10,388 bases of DNA from Bacteroides sp. CAG:144 (GTDB lineage: Bacteria; Bacteroidota; Bacteroidia; Bacteroidales; UBA11471): NCBI GenBank assembly GCA_000434215.1, contig HF999660.1:4365-14752 (forward strand), in the 5' to 3' direction. The position numbers and the translations under genes are program-made. This document shows, in pieces, positions 6,543 to 10,388 of this stretch. Each line of letters begins with the position of its first letter. The first letter of the stretch is position 1. Below the pieces are notes generated by a model that saw only the letters and a program-made list of their open reading frames with translations, made no database searches and was not told the origin of the DNA.

Positions 6543-7488
6543 CTATATCTTTTTCTATATTATAATGGTTACGTCCCGGAGCATTGCGGGAAATAAGTTC
6601 TCCCAAAAAGCCCGACAGGAAAAGCAGTGTGCCCAATATCATCATGGTAAGGGCGATAAAAAAGTAAGGCGAGTCGGTTACCAGGCGATAAGGCATATCA
6701 TGCCATAAGGCATAAAGCTTATAAGCACCGACGGCAACTGCCGCAAAAAAGCCGATAACAAACATGAGGCTGCCCAACAAGCCGAAAAAATGCATGGGTT
6801 TTTCCGAAAATTTGGAAAAGAACCACAAAGTCATCAGGTCGAGATAACCGTTTATAAAGCGGCTCATACCGAATTTCGTCTTCCCGTACTTGCGGGCCTG
6901 ATGATGCACGACTTTCTCCCCGATACGGGAAAAGCCGGCACTTTTTACCAAGAATGGTATATCCCGGTGCATATCGCCATAGACCTCGATATGTTTCACG
7001 ACTTCATTGCGATAGGCTTTCAAGCCGCAATTGAAATCATGCAAATGAATGCCTGTAATCATGCGTGCCGTCGCATTGAACAGTTTTGTCGGAAGCGTTT
7101 TGGACAAAGGGTCGTAACGTTTCTTTTTCCACCCTGAAACCATATCGTACCCCTCGACGGTAATCATTCGGTAAAGTTCCGGAATTTCATCGGGACTGTC
7201 TTGCAAATCGGCATCCATCGTAATGACCACATCGCCTTGCGCCCGGGTAAAACCGGTATGCAATGCAGGAGATTTTCCATAATTACGACGGAATTTCACT
7301 CCTTTCAGACAAGGATTTTCGGCTTTAAGCGACTCTATCACCCGCCAAGAATCATCGGTACTCCCGTCATCGATAAATATGACTTCGTAAGTAAAGCAGT
7401 TCGAGTCCATGACTCGGGTTATCCATGCCGACAATTCGGGCAACGACTCAGCCTCATTGTACAAAGGAACGATTACGGATATATCCAT
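6526..7488 (-). CDS. GT2 glycosyltransferase, polyprenyl-phosphate sugar transferase type
   Basis: The 320-residue protein has an N-terminal GT-A domain of family GT2 and two C-terminal membrane helices. Residues 3-12 (ISVIVPLYNE) and 40-47 (DDGSTDDS) form the nucleotide-sugar binding site, and DADLQD at 92-97 is the metal-binding DxD-type motif. FNCGLKAYR at 152-160 matches the conserved CGxK/R region of the DPM1/GtrB/ArnC group. Helices lie at about 232-257 and 274-298. Such enzymes move a sugar from a nucleotide donor onto undecaprenyl phosphate at the cytoplasmic face of the inner membrane. The donor sugar cannot be deduced. No flippase or terminal transferase gene is adjacent. The DUF4199 stop lies five bases upstream and DUF6452 overlaps its 3' end, so it is an operon member. 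Confidence 0.92.
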   Translation of the reverse strand: MDISVIVPLYNEAESLPELSAWITRVMDSNCFTYEVIFIDDGSTDDSWRVIESLKAENPCLKGVKFRRNYGKSPALHTGFTRAQGDVVITMDADLQDSPDEIPELYRMITVEGYDMVSGWKKKRYDPLSKTLPTKLFNATARMITGIHLHDFNCGLKAYRNEVVKHIEVYGDMHRDIPFLVKSAGFSRIGEKVVHHQARKYGKTKFGMSRFINGYLDLMTLWFFSKFSEKPMHFFGLLGSLMFVIGFFAAVAVGAYKLYALWHDMPYRLVTDSPYFFIALTMMILGTLLFLSGFLGELISRNAPGRNHYNIEKDIDDRLA

Positions 7489-7493
7489 GATAG

Positions 7494-8042
7494 TTATTTA
7501 GATTTTTGGAAATGGTAGTACATGCATACAAAAAGAGCGACAAATATCGACAGAAGCGAACCGAGAAAGACTTTTGTCCAAATCATCTGGAAAACCAACT
7601 CAATAGCTGTGGGAAGTGCACCATGCTCAAATCCCGAACGCATCGTCGCTATGAAATCACTCATTTCGGGAGAATCGAGTTCGACGCTTTCCAGGACTTT
7701 CAACATGGCATCGATCTGCTCAGGAATAAAATCGGGATCGATATACTGGCAATACACATACTCTCCCAATCCGCTGATAAGCGCAGCGAAAAAAAACACG
7801 CATATACCCAAGAGCCATAGAATGACAAAGCGGCAAGGCCAACCCTGCCGACGCACAAAATGGCTCATAATAAGATATACGGCCGCAGGTGTTGCTATGA
7901 GCAAAAGGGCACCCAACGTATTGAATATAGAAGCATATCGACTCCATACCGAAAAAAGGAAAGTCATAAAAAGATACACCCCCATATAAATGCCATATTG
8001 CATCGCACAGAAAGTCAATGTCTTTTTGGGTTGCTCAACCAT
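7494..8042 (-). CDS. DUF4199 family membrane protein
   Basis: The 182-residue integral membrane protein has four predicted helices at about 12-32, 38-60, 70-92 and 155-177. A soluble loop at about 98-150 contains an acidic helix (IDAMLKVLESVELDSPEMSDFI). The length, the short charged N-terminus and the helix-loop-helix plan match DUF4199, a Bacteroidetes family of unknown function commonly found just upstream of a GT2 gene, as here. It is the first gene of the operon, with a promoter box 27 bases upstream of ATG 8042, and only five bases separate it from the glycosyltransferase. A role as partner or helper of that membrane-bound transferase is inferred from position only. Confidence 0.85.
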   Translation of the reverse strand: MVEQPKKTLTFCAMQYGIYMGVYLFMTFLFSVWSRYASIFNTLGALLLIATPAAVYLIMSHFVRRQGWPCRFVILWLLGICVFFFAALISGLGEYVYCQYIDPDFIPEQIDAMLKVLESVELDSPEMSDFIATMRSGFEHGALPTAIELVFQMIWTKVFLGSLLSIFVALFVCMYYHFQKSK

Positions 8043-8068
8043 AAACGATTTTTATTTATTATATTGTA

Positions 8069-8076
8069 CAAAGGTA
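8069..8076 (-). promoter_or_regulatory. -7 box of the DUF4199-GT2 operon
   Basis: Read on the - strand, TACCTTTG (CAAAGGTA on +) matches TAnnTTTG exactly and lies 27 bases before the DUF4199 start codon, giving a leader of about 20 bases. I see no good TTTG at the expected -33 position, so the assignment rests on the -7 box and its location. Confidence 0.6.
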
Positions 8077-8182
8077 TGATTTTTACCGTAATTGCATCGG
8101 ATCACAGCCATAAATATACAACACATATTTTTATCAGCTCAAAAATCGAGCAGAAAAGAATCTTACACAGAACTATAAATAA

Positions 8183-8224
8183 GCGACTTACAAAAAAGAG
8201 CTTCATTTTTTTGTAAAGAATCGC
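8183..8224. repeat. AT-rich inverted repeat upstream of the SRP RNA promoter
   Basis: TTACAAAAAA (8188-8197) pairs with TTTTTTGTAA (8207-8216), flanked by GCGA (8183-8186) and TCGC (8221-8224) with a small asymmetric bulge. It lies between the DUF4199 promoter and the SRP RNA promoter. It may insulate the two divergent units or be a chance AT palindrome. The rest of 8077-8223 shows nothing recognisable. Confidence 0.35.
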
Positions 8225-8254
8225 TTGCAGGTATAAAAAAATTACCTACTTTTG
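8224..8254 (+). promoter_or_regulatory. Promoter for SRP RNA and tRNA-Thr
   Basis: The -7 box TACTTTTG at 8247-8254 is a perfect TAnnTTTG. CTTG at 8224-8227, 19 bases upstream, is a near match to the -33 TTTG. The box plus its GC-rich discriminator (CTACTTTTGCGGCG) is almost identical to that of the tRNA-Glu promoter, and the SRP RNA begins within about five bases of it. Confidence 0.75.
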
Positions 8255-8256
8255 CG

Positions 8257-8357
8257 GCGGGTAAGTCCTACACGGCCAGCTCCCTGTCAATCCCCCCAGG
8301 GCTTGACCGCAGCAAGGGTAGCAGGTCGTAGCGGCGCGATGTAGATCGCTTACCCGC
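8257..8357 (+). ncRNA. ffs: Bacterial small SRP RNA (4.5S type)
   Basis: The 101-nt RNA is closed by a perfect 9-bp terminal helix (GCGGGTAAG 8257-8265 with CTTACCCGC 8349-8357), followed by CTACA/TGTAG (8268-8272 with 8340-8344). The centre carries the SRP-like strands TCAATCCCCCCAGG (8288-8301) and GGTAGCAGG (8317-8325), corresponding to the two sides of the Ffh-binding symmetric loop. The RNA is the scaffold of the signal recognition particle and binds Ffh to target nascent membrane proteins to FtsY and the translocon. The tip between the loop strands (GCTTGACCGCAGCAAGG) is larger than the GGAA-capped stem of E. coli. No terminator follows it directly; a tRNA starts two bases later. Confidence 0.85.
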
Positions 8358-8359
8358 TT

Positions 8360-8433
8360 GCCGATATAGCTCAGTTGGCCAGAGCACGTGATTTGTAATC
8401 TCGGGGTCGAGGGTTCGAATCCCCCTATCGGCT
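8360..8433 (+). tRNA. tRNA-Thr (anticodon UGU)
   Basis: The 74-nt cloverleaf has a perfect acceptor stem (GCCGATA/TATCGGC), D stem GCTC/GAGC and anticodon loop TTTGTAA with TGT at 8394-8396, reading ACA. The anticodon stem CGTGA/TCTCG contains a U-U opposition (29-41), and the T stem GAGGG/CCCCC contains A-C (50-64). The discriminator is T and CCA is not encoded. It lies two bases after the SRP RNA with no promoter between, so it is almost certainly processed from the same transcript. Confidence 0.93.
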
Positions 8434-8435
8434 CA

Positions 8436-8482
8436 AAAAGGAAAAACGGTCAGATGCATTGCATCTGACCGTTTTTCCTTTT
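8436..8482. terminator. Bidirectional terminator between tRNA-Thr and the acyltransferase gene
   Basis: A perfect 22-bp inverted repeat (arms 8436-8457 and 8461-8482, 3-base loop) has a core CGGTCAGATGC/GCATCTGACCG and A-rich/T-rich flanks, so either strand gives a hairpin followed by a T run. It can end both the rightward SRP RNA-tRNA-Thr transcript and the leftward acyltransferase transcript, whose stop codon is six bases away. Confidence 0.88.
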
Positions 8483-8487
8483 CAAAT

Positions 8488-9639
8488 TCACTTATCGGAA
8501 CAAGCCTTTAACTGATTCCTCACGGGATAAGCATACATTTCGAGCAAACGCTCCCGTAAAAAAGACTCATCTTTGCCCGGTATATCTATTTTATCAATAC
8601 GGCTTTGCAAATAACGATCAAATTCATCTTTCTCTTTCCCGGTATAACAGCCCGACATCGAGCCTTTTCCCCACAATTCGTCATAAGCGGCATAATTTCC
8701 CGGATATAAACGATAATGAGTATGTATCGACTTGTCGATAATATGTCCGACAGCGACGGCCAACTCCGAACGGGGAGTTCCGTCAGGTATCTGTTCAAGA
8801 AGAGAATTGATAGGAGAAGCCGCCTCGAAATGTATGCGACCTTTATACCCCGTAATACCGGTAGCCATATTTTTCAAATCATCGGAAGGCTGTTTCTTGT
8901 ATCCGACATCATCGCGTTTGAGCTGCATCTCCTGCGCTTTGAGATAATCACAAGGGTCGTATTCATAAGAAATGGCAACCGGCACGAGATTCAAAGCCCG
9001 GATATTGGAAAGGAAATCTCCCCCACCGCTTAAAGCAAACATCTTCACGAGGCTTTCCTGCGTGCGGTCGTCGGAGTTCTTGGCCCGACCTTCCCGTTGG
9101 GCAATCCATATCGACTGTTTTTTATCCCGTATAGCATAGTGCATATAGGCTGAAAGGCGACAGGATACTTCGAGCATCTGTCGACGGGAAACGCTTCGAT
9201 TGACGATAAAACTTTTATTTAGCCGCACAAAATCGACAATCCACGGATAAATCAGCAAATTATCTCCTATGGCTATTTCACAAGTATCAAACTCATTAAC
9301 ATGCAACACGACATTGAGAAAAGCCGAGTCGAGCGTGATATCCCGGTGATTGGATATGTAAGTATAACACCCTTGTGACGAAAGTCCGGAAAAACCGGCA
9401 TGAGTAAGTCCGGCCGACGTATTCTTTGCCAACGCATTCAGAAATGGCAAAGCCAACTGCAACTGGAAATCATCGACGGTACGGCAGGCCGACAATGTGT
9501 GCAAAAACGCTTCCGTATCGGGAACTACATAAGCTATGGCCTTACAGAAAAGCTCCTCCTTACACAATCGCTCCGCTGCCGCCGCAACTTCTTCTCCTTC
9601 ATAGGGACGTATCTCATCGAAATCGAATGTCTGTTCCAT
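8488..9639 (-). CDS. PlsC-like glycerolipid acyltransferase
   Basis: This 383-residue protein has the motif order of glycerophosphate/lysophosphatidate acyltransferases. ISNHRDITLDSAF at 95-107 is the catalytic block; REGRAKNSDDRTQ at 182-194 corresponds to the EGxR substrate-binding block; and VPVAISYEYDP at 219-229 is the third block. In the classic HX4D motif the Asp is five residues after His. Here the nearest Asps are two and six residues after His98, the NHRDIxLD version. Such enzymes put an acyl chain on a glycerol-phosphate or similar acceptor at the inner membrane. A roughly 150-residue C-terminal extension makes it longer than ordinary PlsC. ATG 9639 (MEQTFDFDEIRPYEG) is preferred over an upstream in-frame TTG at 9678 that overlaps the ddl stop. 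It follows ddl by 35 bases and is probably co-transcribed with it. The exact acceptor is unknown. Confidence 0.82.
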   Translation of the reverse strand: MEQTFDFDEIRPYEGEEVAAAAERLCKEELFCKAIAYVVPDTEAFLHTLSACRTVDDFQLQLALPFLNALAKNTSAGLTHAGFSGLSSQGCYTYISNHRDITLDSAFLNVVLHVNEFDTCEIAIGDNLLIYPWIVDFVRLNKSFIVNRSVSRRQMLEVSCRLSAYMHYAIRDKKQSIWIAQREGRAKNSDDRTQESLVKMFALSGGGDFLSNIRALNLVPVAISYEYDPCDYLKAQEMQLKRDDVGYKKQPSDDLKNMATGITGYKGRIHFEAASPINSLLEQIPDGTPRSELAVAVGHIIDKSIHTHYRLYPGNYAAYDELWGKGSMSGCYTGKEKDEFDRYLQSRIDKIDIPGKDESFLRERLLEMYAYPVRNQLKACSDK

Positions 9640-9674
9640 AAAATATCGGGAATTGGAATTTTTTCTTGCAATCT

Positions 9675-10388
9675 TCAACGGTGTGATAATTCCGTCTCAA
9701 TCAACTCGGTCAACACGCTTTTCATATCAAGACCGGCTGCACGCACCTGCTGGGGAATAAAGCTGGTAACAGTCATGCCGGGTGTCGTATTGACTTCGAG
9801 CAAATAAGGCGTGCCGTCTACGATGATATAATCGGCCCGGATAATTCCTTTGCAGCCTATACTGTCATAGATGCGGGCAGTAAGTTCTTGTATCTCGCGG
9901 GTCAAAGCATCGGAAATACGAGCAGGAGTAATCTCCTCGACCCTCGATGCCGTGTATTTGGCTTCATAATCGAAAAATTCATTTTTACTGATTACTTCCG
10001 TTACCGGCAATGCAGTCATTCCCGACTGTGTCTTATAACAACCGCAAGAGACTTCCGTACCCGACAGGAACGACTCGACAAGTACCTCACCGTCATCTTC
10101 GGCACGGGCAGCTGCTATGGCAGGAAGTACCTTATCGAGGTTTTTCACTTTGGTCGTACCGAAACTCGACCCCCCTTGATTGGGCTTGATAAAGCAAGGA
10201 AAACCTACCGCATCGGCGACCTGTTGCGGAGTAACCTCTTCACCGGCTCCGATACGCAATGCCTTGGCAACATGGAAACCAAGCTGGGAAAGGAAGCGGT
10301 TGCAGACAAACTTGTTGAAAGTAAGCGCAGCGGCAAACACCCCGCAACAAGAATAAGGAATGCCCAACATATCGAAATAACCCTGCAA
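9675..10388 (-). CDS. ddl: D-alanine--D-alanine ligase (5' end outside window)
   Basis: The frame runs through the right edge, so about the first 90 residues are missing; 237 residues are visible. The ligase joins two D-Ala using ATP to make the dipeptide of peptidoglycan precursors, in the cytoplasm. The fragment begins LQGYFDMLGIPYSCCG, the usual end of the N-terminal domain. It then shows the ATP-grasp features FIKPNQGGSSFG (66-77, ATP-binding Lys and glycine loop), the omega loop FFDYEAKY (138-145) and the metal-binding segment LLEVNTTPGM (196-205, with Glu and Asn ligands). The Tyr in EAKY fits a D-Ala-specific enzyme rather than a VanA-type D-Ala-D-Lac ligase. The TTG at the window edge encodes an internal Leu, not a start. 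The stop is TGA at 9675-9677. Confidence 0.95.
   Translation of the reverse strand: MQGYFDMLGIPYSCCGVFAAALTFNKFVCNRFLSQLGFHVAKALRIGAGEEVTPQQVADAVGFPCFIKPNQGGSSFGTTKVKNLDKVLPAIAAARAEDDGEVLVESFLSGTEVSCGCYKTQSGMTALPVTEVISKNEFFDYEAKYTASRVEEITPARISDALTREIQELTARIYDSIGCKGIIRADYIIVDGTPYLLEVNTTPGMTVTSFIPQQVRAAGLDMKSVLTELIETELSHR

Noticed and set aside
5913..6596. A 227-codon open frame on the + strand across the DUF6452/DUF6048 junction
   Set aside because: It is antisense to two tightly coupled genes, with no domain, promoter or terminator of its own. The composition is His/Ile-rich, as expected of a shadow frame.
9640..9678. TTG start for the acyltransferase overlapping the ddl stop codon
   Set aside because: It needs a non-ATG start and adds 13 residues of low-complexity sequence. 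ATG 9639 gives the expected family N-terminus.
9675..10388. Vancomycin-resistance type D-Ala-D-Lac ligase
   Set aside because: The omega loop carries EAKY, as in normal D-Ala-D-Ala ligases, and no vanH/vanX genes are adjacent within the window.

Overview
The window looks like chromosomal DNA from a member of the order Bacteroidales. The evidence is Bacteroidetes-type promoter boxes (TAnnTTTG with an upstream TTTG-like element) before several units, start codons without Shine-Dalgarno sequences, and protein families largely confined to this phylum (DUF4199, DUF6048-like, DUF6452-like, and double-HTH/S24 regulators). I cannot fix the genus. Most genes look like ordinary housekeeping or envelope genes. 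I see no transposase, integrase, CRISPR array or prophage block.

Layout. Positions 1-264 hold the 3' end of a TatD-family metal-dependent hydrolase. A tRNA-Glu(CUC) gene follows with its own promoter and a strong terminator, and then a 12-helix MFS transporter on the + strand. Convergent to the transporter is a secreted GH28 (polygalacturonase-like) glycosidase with its own promoter and terminator. Next is a regulatory locus: a - strand repressor-like protein with two tandem HTH domains and a degenerate S24 (LexA-like) domain, diverging across about 300 bp of AT-rich DNA from a + strand ECF sigma factor. That spacer carries five copies of AATATAGT(T/A)A, two of them in exact 10-bp tandem, and a TATCTTTG promoter box facing the sigma gene.

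From 8042 down to 5273 on the - strand runs a compact, partly overlapping operon: a DUF4199 membrane protein, a polyprenyl-phosphate-type GT2 glycosyltransferase, a small exported DUF6452-like protein and a DUF6048-like probable outer-membrane beta-barrel. It ends in a hairpin terminator shared spatially with the convergent sigma gene. On the + strand at 8224-8482 is a stable-RNA unit: promoter, SRP RNA, tRNA-Thr(UGU) two bases later, and a perfect 22-bp bidirectional terminator. The window closes with a - strand pair, D-Ala-D-Ala ligase (5' end outside the window) followed by a PlsC-like acyltransferase.

The least conventional part is the double-HTH regulator/ECF sigma pair with its repeat-bearing intergenic region, which could be a self-contained transcriptional switch. 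The other point of note is the SRP RNA-tRNA-Thr arrangement, in which tRNA processing would have to define the SRP RNA 3' end.
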